A DNA stretch of 64,000 nucleotides. Source: an uncultured Pelagibacteraceae bacterium. Its GTDB lineage: Bacteria > Pseudomonadota > Alphaproteobacteria > Pelagibacterales > Pelagibacteraceae. Shown in pieces: positions 47,326 through 57,588 of the stretch. The DNA is taken from the NCBI GenBank assembly GCA_902537665.1, contig CACBCE010000002.1, forward strand, positions 1 through 64,000, read 5' to 3'. The position numbers were made by a program, and so were the translations under genes. Each line of letters starts with the position of its first letter. The first letter of the stretch is position 1. Under the pieces are notes generated by a model. That model worked only from the letters and a program-made list of their open reading frames with translations, made no database searches and had not been told where the DNA came from.

Positions 47326-49675
47326 GATCTTTATAATTATCACAATTTTATTTCAACTCATTTTGATTAATAAATCTTTTTCTAACGAAATAGATTTTCA
47401 GGCTACAGACATAGAAATTTCAAATGATCAGAACTTAACAGTTGCTAATAATGCAACAGCTATTATTAAAGATGATGGCATAACAATAAAAGGTAAAAAA
47501 ATAAAATATTATAAAGATAAATCATTATTAATAATTAATAACGGAAAAATTTTATCCATCGATAAAAATTTTGAAATTAACTCAGAAATTATTGAGTACA
47601 AAATTAATGAGTCTAATCTTAATTTTGAAAACAATATTGTGATAAATGATGGTATCAATAATTTGGTTATTAATTCTAATAAGATTAATTATGATCTAGA
47701 TAAGCGAAAAATTGTAAGCCAGGATTATTCAGAAATTTTTGATGACCTTAATAATACTTACAAAGTTGATGGATTTGAATATTCTATTAAAGACAAGATA
47801 ATTAAATTGAATAATTTAGTTGCACAAGATAAAAACAAAAATTCTTTTTTAGTAGATTTATCTTATCTTGATTTAAATAAAAAAGAATTAATCGCAAAAG
47901 ATATTAGTATAAATTTTAAACTCAATGAAAACTCAGAAAACGAACCTAGATTGAAAGGTAGAAGCTTAGTCAGTGATAAAAGAAATACTATTGTAAAAAA
48001 GGGAACTTTTACCTTTTGTAAAAAAAGAGATAAATGTCCACCGTGGGAGATGAGTGCAGAGGAAATTAGACATGATAAACAAAAAAAAATTATTCATTAT
48101 AAAAATGCAAGTTTAAAAATTTACGACAAAAAGGTCTTTTATTTTCCAAAATTTTTCCATCCTGATCCAACTGTAAAAAGGCAAAGTGGCTTTTTAATCC
48201 CAAGATTTCAAGATAATAGTTCTACTGGTTTGTCATTTAATTTACCTTATTTTTTAGCAATAGCCGAAAATAAAGATTTAACAATCTCACCAAGATTTTT
48301 TAATGATGATAAATTTTTGATGCAATCAGAATTTAGACAAAAAAATAAATATTCTAATCACATAGCAGATGTTAGTCAGTTTATCTCTAATGGTAAAAAT
48401 TCAAAGAGTCACTTGTTTTATAACTATAAAAAAAATTACGAAACTAACAATTTTGATGATATAGAATTAAATATAAAATTAGAGCAAGTCTCAGATGAAA
48501 CTTATCTAAAAACAAATAAAATAGAGAGTCCAATAATAAATAACTTTTCTAATCTTACAAATTCATTAAATCTTAAGATGTACAATGAAAATCTGAAATT
48601 TGACGCTAATCTTGATGTTTATGAGGATTTAACAAAAACTGATAGTGATAAATTCGAATATATTCCTAATTTTAGTTTTTCCAAGGTAATGAATAATAAT
48701 TATACTTTTAAATCAAATGGATATTATAAAAATTATAATACCAATATCTCAGAAAAAGTTTTAATTAATAATTTAGAATTTCAATCAGATTTAAAATATT
48801 TTAATAGAGGATTTTTAAATGAAAAAAAATTAATTCTTAAAAATATAAATACTGATGCAACAAATTCAAATAAATTAAAAAATAAAAATACACATTCGTT
48901 GATCCCAAGTTTCCAGTCAGACTATACATTGCCATTGAGTAAAGAAACTGGAAAATTTAACAATATTTTAACGCCTAAGCTCTCTTTAAGATTAAGTATT
49001 CCATACACAAAAGATAATCGTTTAACTGATAGAACAATAAATTATAAAAATATTTATGACTTCAACAGGTTAGGAATTGATGGGTCATCTGAAGGAGGAA
49101 TTTCAGCAACCTATGGATATGAGTATATAAAGATTAATAAATCTAGTTTTGATGAAATAATGAAATTTGGTTTTGCAAATAATTTAAGAATTGAGGAAAA
49201 TAAAGATTTACCAATTAACAGTAATTTAGGTGATAAAACGTCAGATTTTGTAGGGCTATTTGAATACAATCATAATAATAATTTTAAATTTAACTATGAT
49301 TTTTCAATTAAAAATAATTTAGAGGATAAAAATTATGAATTATTTGGATTTGAATATTATTTGAAAAATTTAACTACAAGATTTGAGTATTTAAACGAGA
49401 ATAACACTAATTTGAAGTCTTCTTATTTAAAAAATAAAACTATATATAAATTTGATAATAGAAATAGTTTAATTTTTGAGACAAGCGAAAATAAAGAAAA
49501 AAGTTTTACAGAATACTATAATCTTATTTATCAATATGAGAACGATTGCTTGAGAGCTGGAATTGAATACAATAAAGAATATTATAGTGACCAGGAACTT
49601 AAACCTTCAGAAAATTTATTATTTAAAATTACAATTATGCCTTTTGGTGGTTTTAATACTCCTAATTTAAAATGA
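47315..49675 (+). CDS. lptD: LPS-assembly protein LptD
   Basis: OstA-like N-terminus then FTFCKKRDKCPPWEMSAEEIRHDKQKKIIHYKNASLKIYDKKVFYFPKFFHPDPTVKRQSGFLIP. Confidence 0.95.
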   Translation: MKNKIFIIITILFQLILINKSFSNEIDFQATDIEISNDQNLTVANNATAIIKDDGITIKGKKIKYYKDKSLLIINNGKILSIDKNFEINSEIIEYKINESNLNFENNIVINDGINNLVINSNKINYDLDKRKIVSQDYSEIFDDLNNTYKVDGFEYSIKDKIIKLNNLVAQDKNKNSFLVDLSYLDLNKKELIAKDISINFKLNENSENEPRLKGRSLVSDKRNTIVKKGTFTFCKKRDKCPPWEMSAEEIRHDKQKKIIHYKNASLKIYDKKVFYFPKFFHPDPTVKRQSGFLIPRFQDNSSTGLSFNLPYFLAIAENKDLTISPRFFNDDKFLMQSEFRQKNKYSNHIADVSQFISNGKNSKSHLFYNYKKNYETNNFDDIELNIKLEQVSDETYLKTNKIESPIINNFSNLTNSLNLKMYNENLKFDANLDVYEDLTKTDSDKFEYIPNFSFSKVMNNNYTFKSNGYYKNYNTNISEKVLINNLEFQSDLKYFNRGFLNEKKLILKNINTDATNSNKLKNKNTHSLIPSFQSDYTLPLSKETGKFNNILTPKLSLRLSIPYTKDNRLTDRTINYKNIYDFNRLGIDGSSEGGISATYGYEYIKINKSSFDEIMKFGFANNLRIEENKDLPINSNLGDKTSDFVGLFEYNHNNNFKFNYDFSIKNNLEDKNYELFGFEYYLKNLTTRFEYLNENNTNLKSSYLKNKTIYKFDNRNSLIFETSENKEKSFTEYYNLIYQYENDCLRAGIEYNKEYYSDQELKPSENLLFKITIMPFGGFNTPNLK

Positions 49676-50607
49676 TAATATTTAAAAGGTCGCTTATTTT
49701 ATTTTTAATTTTTTCCTCGTTAATAAGCTTTTGTTATTCAAAAATCGAACTCAAAATAATAATGAAGGTAGATAATGAGATCATTACATCTCATGATATT
49801 GAACAAGAGATTAATTATTTAAAAGCTCTCAATCCAGGACTAAAACAAATTAATAAAGATGAATTACTTGTTGTTGCCAAGAGATCTATTATCAAAGAAT
49901 TTATAAAAAAAAAGGAGATAGAGAAATATAAGAAATTAAATTTAGAAAACCCTCAGATTAATAATGTTTTGGGTAATCTAATAAAGAATTTAAATCTTCA
50001 AAATGAAAATGAATTAGAAAATTACCTAAATACTTTCAACTTTTCTATTGGGGAATTAAAAAGAAAAATTGAAATAGAAAATGAATGGAAAAATTTAATA
50101 TACAGTAAGTATATTAAGGCTGTTAAAATTAATAAAAAAGAATTAATTGAGAAAATTGAAAAGTCGAGAAGTGAAAAATTTTTACTAGAATATAATTTAT
50201 CTGAAATAGTTTTTACAAATACAGCAGATGTTTCTTTAGATCAACTATTTGAAAATGTACAAGAAAGTATAAGAGAAAATGGTTTTGAAAATACTGCAAA
50301 TCTTTATAGTATATCTGAAAGTTCTAAAATCGGTGGCAAAATAGGCTGGGTAAAAAAAAATAATTTATCAGATATAATTAATAAAAGTTTAAAAAATTTA
50401 AATGTTAATGAATACAGTTCTCCTTTAAAAATAAATAATAATTATTTTATTTTTAAAATTAATGATATTAGAAAGATTGAAATTGAAATAGATAAGAAAA
50501 AAGAATTAGATAAAATGATATTTGTTGAAACATCAAAACAATTAGATAAATTTTCAAATATTTTTTATAATAAAATTAAACTTAATAGTGAAATTAGTGA
50601 ATTTTAA
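49672..50607 (+). CDS. surA: SurA-like periplasmic peptidyl-prolyl isomerase/chaperone
   Basis: KVDNEIITSHDIEQEINYLKALNP; parvulin-like KIGGKIGWVKKNNLS. Confidence 0.85.
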   Translation: MIIFKRSLILFLIFSSLISFCYSKIELKIIMKVDNEIITSHDIEQEINYLKALNPGLKQINKDELLVVAKRSIIKEFIKKKEIEKYKKLNLENPQINNVLGNLIKNLNLQNENELENYLNTFNFSIGELKRKIEIENEWKNLIYSKYIKAVKINKKELIEKIEKSRSEKFLLEYNLSEIVFTNTADVSLDQLFENVQESIRENGFENTANLYSISESSKIGGKIGWVKKNNLSDIINKSLKNLNVNEYSSPLKINNNYFIFKINDIRKIEIEIDKKKELDKMIFVETSKQLDKFSNIFYNKIKLNSEISEF

Positions 50608-51532
50608 ACCAATTTTAATCATACCTGGAGAAACAAGAAGTATTTTTTTTGAAATTTTTTTTAAATCAATTAGGTCAAAAAAATTTACTAGTCCTTTAAT
50701 TTTGATTTGTAATAAAGAAATTTTAAGAAAAGAGGTAAAAAAATATAAATTTTATAAAAAAATTGAATTAATTAATTTAAATCAAATTTTCAAAAAAAAA
50801 ATTAAAAAAAAAAATATTTATTTTATTGAAATTAAAAATTCAAATTCAAAAAATTACGTTCACGAATGTTTTAAAGTTGCTTTTTATATAATAAAGCGAG
50901 GATTAACGAATAAACTAATTAATGGACCAATTAATAAATCTAAAACTTTAAAGAGAAAATACCCTGGTATGACTGAATATATTTCTAAAAATTTTAATCA
51001 AAAAAAATTTGCAATGTTAATTTATAATAATAAACTCTCAGTTTCTCCTGTAACAACCCACCTTCCATTGAAAATGGTTACAAAAAAAATTACTAAAAAG
51101 TTAATTGCTGAAAAAATCACGATTATTAATACATTTTATAGTCAAAAATTAGGTTTTAAACCTAAAATTGGTGTTGTTGGTTTGAACCCCCATTGCGAAA
51201 CTTTATCAAAATTTAATGAGGATACTAAAATAATACTTCCAGCTATTAATTCATTAAAAAAGAAAAATATTCAAGTCAGTGGTCCTCACCCATCTGATAC
51301 AATATTTTTAAAAAGTAATAGAAAAAAATTTAATGTTATAGTTGGTATGTACCACGATCAAGTTCTTACACCAATGAAAACACTTTTTGAATATGATGCA
51401 ATAAATATTACCATAGGTTTACCATTTTTGAGGGTAACTCCTGATCATGGACCTAATGAGATGATGGTTGGTAAAAATAGGTCAAATCCAATAAGTTTGA
51501 TCAAAGCAATTAGTTTTTTAGATAAAAGATGA
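50588..51532 (+). CDS. pdxA: 4-hydroxythreonine-4-phosphate dehydrogenase
   Basis: NGPINKSK, TEYISKNF, VGLNPHCETLSKF, GMYHDQVLTPMK, TPDHGPNEMMVG. Confidence 0.95.
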   Translation: MKLVNFKPILIIPGETRSIFFEIFFKSIRSKKFTSPLILICNKEILRKEVKKYKFYKKIELINLNQIFKKKIKKKNIYFIEIKNSNSKNYVHECFKVAFYIIKRGLTNKLINGPINKSKTLKRKYPGMTEYISKNFNQKKFAMLIYNNKLSVSPVTTHLPLKMVTKKITKKLIAEKITIINTFYSQKLGFKPKIGVVGLNPHCETLSKFNEDTKIILPAINSLKKKNIQVSGPHPSDTIFLKSNRKKFNVIVGMYHDQVLTPMKTLFEYDAINITIGLPFLRVTPDHGPNEMMVGKNRSNPISLIKAISFLDKR

Positions 51533-52317
51533 TAAAGGCTAAAAAAAGCCTAGGACAAAATTTTCTTATTGATCAAAATATAATAAAAAAAATCATAAAT
51601 GTTGTAGATATCAAAGATAAAAATGTTTTAGAAATTGGACCCGGAACTGGAAGTTTAACTTCAGAAATTTTTAAAAAAAAACCAAAAAAAATTATTTTAA
51701 TAGAAAAAGATGACAAATTAGTCGAAATTCTAAAAGATAGATTTAATAAAGATATTGAGTTCATTAATAAAGATGTATTAAAAATAGATGAAAATAATTT
51801 GAACAATCAAATTCTGACAGTATTTGGTAATTTACCCTACAATATATCAACAGAAATCTTAAGTAAGTGGATATTAAATATTAATCCTAAAAAAGTTTGG
51901 TTTAGTTGTCTTGTTCTTATGTTTCAAAAAGAAGTGGCTGATAGAATAATATCAAAATTTAATACTAAAAATTATGGAAGATTAACAATTTTAGCTAATT
52001 GGAGACTTAATATAAAAAAAATAATAGATATAAAACCAAGTAGTTTTCAACCGAAACCAAAAGTTGAAAGCACTGTTTTATTTTTTGAACCAAAAAATAA
52101 TTTTACAAAATTTAAAAATGCTAAAAATCTTGAAAAAATTACAAGAATTTTCTTTATGCATCGAAGGAAAATGATTAAAAAACCTTTTAAACAACTTTTT
52201 AGAAATAATGAAAATATTGCATCTGAATTAGGAATAGATCTAAATTTGAGGCCTCAAAATTTAGACTTTGACACTTACTATGAATTAACCAAAAGATATG
52301 AATTTTTAAGAGGTTAA
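51529..52317 (+). CDS. rsmA: 16S rRNA (adenine1518/1519-N6) dimethyltransferase
   Basis: [44 protein letters not shown]. Confidence 0.97.
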   Translation: MIKAKKSLGQNFLIDQNIIKKIINVVDIKDKNVLEIGPGTGSLTSEIFKKKPKKIILIEKDDKLVEILKDRFNKDIEFINKDVLKIDENNLNNQILTVFGNLPYNISTEILSKWILNINPKKVWFSCLVLMFQKEVADRIISKFNTKNYGRLTILANWRLNIKKIIDIKPSSFQPKPKVESTVLFFEPKNNFTKFKNAKNLEKITRIFFMHRRKMIKKPFKQLFRNNENIASELGIDLNLRPQNLDFDTYYELTKRYEFLRG

Positions 52318-52938
52318 TTTTTCTACATGATTTCTAATAAAATCTAAATCATAATCTTTTGATCCATCATTTATTTCTGCATTAATCAAATCTTTTATTT
52401 TCAAATAACATTTTTCAAGATTGTCATTAATTACTACATAATCATAATTTATCCAATGAAGTACATCTCTCTCAAATTGTTGCATTCTTTCTTCAGCTAT
52501 AAGTTTATCCTTCATATCTCTATTAGAAAGTCTATCAAATAAAATTTTCTTGCTTGGAGGTAAAATAAAAAATGTAATTAATTTATAATCTAACTTTTTA
52601 TTCTTGATTTGATCAGCACCTTGCCAATCAATATCAAATAATACATTTTTTCCTCTATTTAAATTATCTATGATCGGTGTTCTTGTTGTTCCATAATAAT
52701 TATTAAAAACTTTCGCATATTCCAAAAATTCTTGATTATTTATTAATCTTTTAAACTCATTATCATTTACAAAATAATAATCTTTGTTTGGAGTCTCACC
52801 CTCTCTAGGTTTTCTTGTTGTATGAGATATAGAAATTTCAAAATTTTCGTTTTTTGAAAGTAAATTTACAAGAGTTGTTTTCCCTGCTCCAGAGGGAGAG
52901 GACAATATAACCATTATCCCATCATTTGCTGAGGGCAT
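52306..52938 (-). CDS. gmk: Guanylate kinase
   Basis: [35 protein letters not shown]. Confidence 0.97.
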   Translation of the reverse strand: MPSANDGIMVILSSPSGAGKTTLVNLLSKNENFEISISHTTRKPREGETPNKDYYFVNDNEFKRLINNQEFLEYAKVFNNYYGTTRTPIIDNLNRGKNVLFDIDWQGADQIKNKKLDYKLITFFILPPSKKILFDRLSNRDMKDKLIAEERMQQFERDVLHWINYDYVVINDNLEKCYLKIKDLINAEINDGSKDYDLDFIRNHVEKLTS

Positions 52939-52947
52939 TTAAATTTA

Positions 52948-53187
52948 TTAATTAGCTTTGCCTTCAATAAATTTGACGGCATCACCAACTGTTAATATTT
53001 TTTCAGCTTCGCTATCAGAAATTTCTGATCCAAATTCCTCCTCAAAAGCCATCACTAATTCAACAGTATCTAAACTATCAGCTCCTAGATCATCAATAAA
53101 ACTTGATTCCTCTGTAACTTTAGACTCATCAATTCCCAAATGATCTGCAACTATTTTTTTTACTTTGCTTGAAACATCTTCTGACAT
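52948..53187 (-). CDS. acpP: Acyl carrier protein
   Basis: [23 protein letters not shown]. Confidence 0.98.
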   Translation of the reverse strand: MSEDVSSKVKKIVADHLGIDESKVTEESSFIDDLGADSLDTVELVMAFEEEFGSEISDSEAEKILTVGDAVKFIEGKAN

Positions 53188-53236
53188 ATTGATCCTTTTA
53201 TTAATATAATCGTTAATAGTTTAATTACTTAGATTG

Positions 53237-53974
53237 TCAAGCCATATACATGCCCCCATTTACATGCAATGTTTCTCCATTAATATAGTCTGAGTGATTA
53301 GATGCTAAAAAAAGAACTGCATTAGCTATATCTTCAGGTTCACCTAATCTACCAGATGGTATTTTGGAAATAATTATATCTTTAAATTTTTCATCAATTT
53401 TATCTGTCATTGCAGTCTTAATGAATCCAGGTGATATACAATTTACATTAATATTTTTTTTTGCATACTCTATCGCCAGGCTTTTAGACATCGCAATTAT
53501 CCCAGCTTTAGATGCAGTATAATTCGCCTGACCAAGATTGCCTGTATGAGCCACTACTGATGAAATGTTTATTATTTTCCCCTTTTTATTTTTTAACATT
53601 TTTTTTATACCAAACTTACAAATTAAAAATGTAGATGTTAAATTGACTTCTATTACATTTTTCCATTCATCCAAATTCATTCTAATTGCTAAGTTATCTT
53701 GAGTAATTCCTGCGTTATTTACAATGCAGTCAATGTTACCATCAAGTTTCTTTGAGGCCTCCTCAATAAAATTTTCTACATTATCACTTTCGGATATATC
53801 AAATCTTAAAATATTAATATTGTTAAATTTTTTTTTTAATTCCTCCAATTTTTCTATTTTTGTACCTGAGGCTAAAATATTAACACCAAATTCATCTAGC
53901 TTTTTTATTATTGAATTTCCTATTCCTCCTGTTGCACCAGTTACAATGATATTTTTATTTTTCAAATCATTCAT
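53237..53974 (-). CDS. fabG: 3-oxoacyl-ACP reductase
   Basis: TGATGGIG, NNAGITQDNLAIRM, YTASKAGIIAMSK. Confidence 0.96.
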   Translation of the reverse strand: MNDLKNKNIIVTGATGGIGNSIIKKLDEFGVNILASGTKIEKLEELKKKFNNINILRFDISESDNVENFIEEASKKLDGNIDCIVNNAGITQDNLAIRMNLDEWKNVIEVNLTSTFLICKFGIKKMLKNKKGKIINISSVVAHTGNLGQANYTASKAGIIAMSKSLAIEYAKKNINVNCISPGFIKTAMTDKIDEKFKDIIISKIPSGRLGEPEDIANAVLFLASNHSDYINGETLHVNGGMYMA

Positions 53975-54897
53975 ATTCTTAAACTTTCTATATCTGATTG
54001 GTTATTAATAGAAGTAATTTTTACATTTTTATTAATTCTTTTTATTAACCCACTCAAAACTTTTCCTGGACCTATTTCAATAAATTGGCTAACCCCATAA
54101 TTGACCATATTAATTATACTTTCTCTCCATCTAACTTTTTTTTCTATTTGACTAATTAGTAAATTCTTTAAATCTTTAACATTTAAAATTTCATCTGCTG
54201 TGACATTAGAAATTAAGGTATTGTTTGATTTATTAAAATCAACATTTTCTAATTCTTTTTTCATTATCTCTGTTGCGTTAGTCATTAATTCACAATGAAA
54301 TGGGGCACTGACTGGAAGTTTTATATTTTTAATTTTTTTATCTTTTAAAAAATTGCTCACAGACTCTAAATCCTCATTTTTACCACTTAAAACAATTTGA
54401 CCATCAGAATTATCGTTGGCAATCTGAGCATAAAATTTTTTTTCATTATCTTTAAGTATTTTTTCAATATCCTCAATTTTTACTCCTAGAACAGCTAACA
54501 TTCCACCCTTCCCTTTCGGAACTGAGTTTTGCATAGCTTCTCCTCTAACTCTTAAAATTTTAATTGTTTTTTCAAAATCTAAATATCCAGCACATGATAA
54601 TGCAGAATATTCACCTAATGAATGTCCAGCAAAGTACTTTGCTTCATTCAAATTAATATTAAATTCCTCTTTAATAACTTTGAAAATTGAATAACTTACT
54701 AGAAATATTGCAGGTTGAGTGTTTGCTGTAAGATCTAAATTTTCTCTAGGACCTTCTAAGATCATTTTTGAAATACTAAAATCTAATGCCTCATCTGCTT
54801 GTTGAAATAACTTTTTTACTATATCATATTTTTCAAAAAACTCTTTTCCCATACCAACTGTTTGGGAACCTTGACCTGGAAAAATCACAGAAAACAT
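53971..54897 (-). CDS. fabD: Malonyl-CoA:ACP transacylase
   Basis: FPGQGSQTVGMG, FAGHSLGEYSAL. Confidence 0.97.
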   Translation of the reverse strand: MFSVIFPGQGSQTVGMGKEFFEKYDIVKKLFQQADEALDFSISKMILEGPRENLDLTANTQPAIFLVSYSIFKVIKEEFNINLNEAKYFAGHSLGEYSALSCAGYLDFEKTIKILRVRGEAMQNSVPKGKGGMLAVLGVKIEDIEKILKDNEKKFYAQIANDNSDGQIVLSGKNEDLESVSNFLKDKKIKNIKLPVSAPFHCELMTNATEIMKKELENVDFNKSNNTLISNVTADEILNVKDLKNLLISQIEKKVRWRESIINMVNYGVSQFIEIGPGKVLSGLIKRINKNVKITSINNQSDIESLRI

Positions 54898-54943
54898 TTA
54901 AAAAATAAATTAATTTTTGGTTTTTTACTATTGTAATTGAGGG

Positions 54944-54951
54944 TTTATAAT
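54944..54951 (+). promoter_or_regulatory. Putative -10 element (TTTATAAT) of the rpsF-rpsR-rplI operon
   Basis: TATAAT at 54946-54951, about 33 nt upstream of the rpsF ATG, with T-rich -35 region. Confidence 0.4.
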
Positions 54952-54983
54952 AGTATATCCTCACTTTTTATTAAAGATTAAAT

Positions 54984-55349
54984 ATGAATTTATACGAACA
55001 TACAATTATTGCTAGACAAGATACATCACCATCAGAACTTAAGCAACTAACTGAAAAATATTCTAAAATTATTGAAAAAAATGAAGGAGAAGTTGTCAAA
55101 ACCGAAAGCTGGGGTCTACTCAACTTGTCATATTTAATCAAAAAAAATAAAAAAGGAAGCTATATTCATTTCAAAATCAAAGGAAATGGGAATGTTATAG
55201 AACAATTAGAAAAAAATGAAGCAATAGATAAAAAACTAATTAGACATCTGACAGTTAAAGTAAAAAAATTTGACTTAGATACAAGTTATTTTACAAAAAC
55301 AGAGGAAGCTGAGAAAACTCTAAAAAAAGAAAAAAAATTTAAAAATTAG
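54984..55349 (+). CDS. rpsF: 30S ribosomal protein S6
   Basis: [13 protein letters not shown]…; [23 protein letters not shown]; gene order rpsF-rpsR-rplI. Confidence 0.97.
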   Translation: MNLYEHTIIARQDTSPSELKQLTEKYSKIIEKNEGEVVKTESWGLLNLSYLIKKNKKGSYIHFKIKGNGNVIEQLEKNEAIDKKLIRHLTVKVKKFDLDTSYFTKTEEAEKTLKKEKKFKN

Positions 55350-55351
55350 TT

Positions 55352-55624
55352 ATGCCAAAAAAACAAAGCGGTAATAGAAAAAATAAACAAAGTAATTTTG
55401 CTAAATTAAGTATTTTCCAACCAAACAAATATAAATTTAAAAAAACCTGTCCACTTTCTGTAAAAGGAGCTCCAAAGGTTGATTATAAAAACATTAAACT
55501 TCTGAAAAAATATGTTTCTGAAAATGGTAAAATACTTCCTTCAAGAATTACTAATGTTTCACAAAAAAAACAGAGAGAGTTGTCTATATCTATTAAAAGA
55601 GCAAGAAATCTAGCACTAATTTAA
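55352..55624 (+). CDS. rpsR: 30S ribosomal protein S18
   Basis: [48 protein letters not shown]. Confidence 0.97.
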   Translation: MPKKQSGNRKNKQSNFAKLSIFQPNKYKFKKTCPLSVKGAPKVDYKNIKLLKKYVSENGKILPSRITNVSQKKQRELSISIKRARNLALI

Positions 55625-56082
55625 TGAAAGTAATATTATTAGAAAATTTAAAAAGAATTGGATCCATCGGTGAAGTGATAGATGTTAAACGAGGCTTTGC
55701 AAGAAATTTTTTGATTGCAAATAAAAAAGCTCTTTATGCCTCAAAAGAAAATATCAAAGAAGTCGAAAAAATTAAATCTGAACTTTCAAAAAAAGATAAT
55801 GAAAAAAAGCAAGAGGCAAAAAAAATTTCTGAGAAAATAAACAAAAAAGAATATAGTGTTAAAAAACTTTGTACTGAAAATAAAGAATTATATGGTTCAG
55901 TGAAACCAACTGAAATTTCAAAATTAATTTTTGAATTAAGTAAAATAGAAATCAAACCCTCAATGATACAGCCAGTAAAAGAAATTAAGTCTTTGGGGAA
56001 GTTTAAAGTAAAAATTTATTTACACTCCGAGGTTGATGCAGAAATTACAATTGATGTAAAAACTGCAGAGACAATTCAATAA
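55624..56082 (+). CDS. rplI: 50S ribosomal protein L9
   Basis: [36 protein letters not shown]. Confidence 0.98.
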   Translation: MKVILLENLKRIGSIGEVIDVKRGFARNFLIANKKALYASKENIKEVEKIKSELSKKDNEKKQEAKKISEKINKKEYSVKKLCTENKELYGSVKPTEISKLIFELSKIEIKPSMIQPVKEIKSLGKFKVKIYLHSEVDAEITIDVKTAETIQ

Positions 56083-56149
56083 TTATACAATTTCATCCAC
56101 AGCTTTTTTTTACGTATAAAATTATGATTAATTCTGTAAAATATTACAG

Positions 56150-57568
56150 ATGGAAAATAACCTTAGTATTATTCAAGAAAGTTTTAGAGAGTTACCAAAT
56201 AATATTGAGGCAGAACAATCAGTAATTGGTTCAATATTAGTAAATAATGAAATTTTTGATGAAATAAATACTATTATTTCAAATGTCAACTTCTATGATC
56301 CTATGCATCAAAAAATTTTTAGTTCTATAGAAAATTTGATTTATAAAGGAATGCTCGCAAATCCAATTACATTAAAAAATTATTTTGAAAATGAAAAAGA
56401 TGAAATCAATGTTCCTGAATATTTAGTAAAGATTACTAAATTTTCAACCTCAGCAAGGCAAGCAATCGAATATTCTAAGATAATATACGACATGTTTGTA
56501 AGAAGAGAACTTATAAAAATTTCTGAGCAAATGATTGATAATGCCAAAGAAAATAACCTTGATACAAGTGGTCAAAACATAATTGAAAATTCTGAAAAGC
56601 TTCTTTACGATTTAGCTGAAAAAGGAACTTTCAACTCATCTTTAATCAAATTCGATGATGCAATGAAACAAACAATTGAAATGGCATCGGCAGCATATAA
56701 AAACGAGGGAGGAATTGTAGGAGTGCCAACTGGATTACGTGATTTGGATGATAAACTTGGAGGACTTCATCAATCTGATTTGATTATCATTGCAGGTAGA
56801 CCGTCAATGGGTAAAACATCCCTTGCAACAAATATTGCTTTCAACGCAGCACAAAACATCCAAAATAATGGAACAAAATCTTCTATTGCTTTTTTTTCCC
56901 TAGAAATGTCATCTGAACAACTTTCAACAAGAATAATTTCTGAACAAGCAAGAATTGGATCAAATGACATTAGAAGAGGAAGAATTTCTGATGAACAATT
57001 TGATCGATTTCTTGAAACTTCTAAAAATATTTCTGAACTTCCATTATTTATCGATGAAACTCCAGCAATAAGTATTGCTGCGATGAGTAATAGAGCAAGA
57101 AGAATCAAGAGACTTCATGGACTAGATCTAATTGTGGTTGATTATATTCAACTTATGAAAGGATCATTGAATAACAAGGATGGAAGAGTTCAAGAAATTT
57201 CTCAAATTACTCAAGGTCTGAAGGCAATTGCAAAAGAACTGGGAGTGCCAGTTTTAGCATTATCACAATTATCAAGGCAAGTTGAACAAAGAGATGATCA
57301 TAAACCACAACTCGCAGATTTAAGAGAATCAGGTTCAATAGAACAGGATGCAGATGTTGTAATGTTTGTTTATAGAGAAGGATATTACCTTCAAAGAAAA
57401 GAGCCTAGAGAAGCAACAGTAGAACATGCAGAATGGCAGGCAAAAATGAATGAGGTTGCTCATTTGGCTGAAATTATCATAGGGAAACAACGACACGGTC
57501 CAATAGGTAAAGTTACACTTGAGTTTGAAGAAAGATTTACAAAATTTAAAGATACTCAAAATAATTAA
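56150..57568 (+). CDS. dnaB: Replicative DNA helicase
   Basis: NIEAEQSVIGSIL, AGRPSMGKTSLA, FFSLEMSSEQL, ALSQLSRQVEQR, DLRESGSIEQDADVVMF. Confidence 0.98.
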   Translation: MENNLSIIQESFRELPNNIEAEQSVIGSILVNNEIFDEINTIISNVNFYDPMHQKIFSSIENLIYKGMLANPITLKNYFENEKDEINVPEYLVKITKFSTSARQAIEYSKIIYDMFVRRELIKISEQMIDNAKENNLDTSGQNIIENSEKLLYDLAEKGTFNSSLIKFDDAMKQTIEMASAAYKNEGGIVGVPTGLRDLDDKLGGLHQSDLIIIAGRPSMGKTSLATNIAFNAAQNIQNNGTKSSIAFFSLEMSSEQLSTRIISEQARIGSNDIRRGRISDEQFDRFLETSKNISELPLFIDETPAISIAAMSNRARRIKRLHGLDLIVVDYIQLMKGSLNNKDGRVQEISQITQGLKAIAKELGVPVLALSQLSRQVEQRDDHKPQLADLRESGSIEQDADVVMFVYREGYYLQRKEPREATVEHAEWQAKMNEVAHLAEIIIGKQRHGPIGKVTLEFEERFTKFKDTQNN

Positions 57569-57588
57569 TTTACAATATAAATGATTAA

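Noticed and set aside
54938-54963. S6:S18-binding leader hairpin before rpsF
   Set aside because: The TGAGG…CCTCA stem lacks the conserved bulged CCG element, and the loop contains a good TATAAT -10, so a promoter is the simpler reading.
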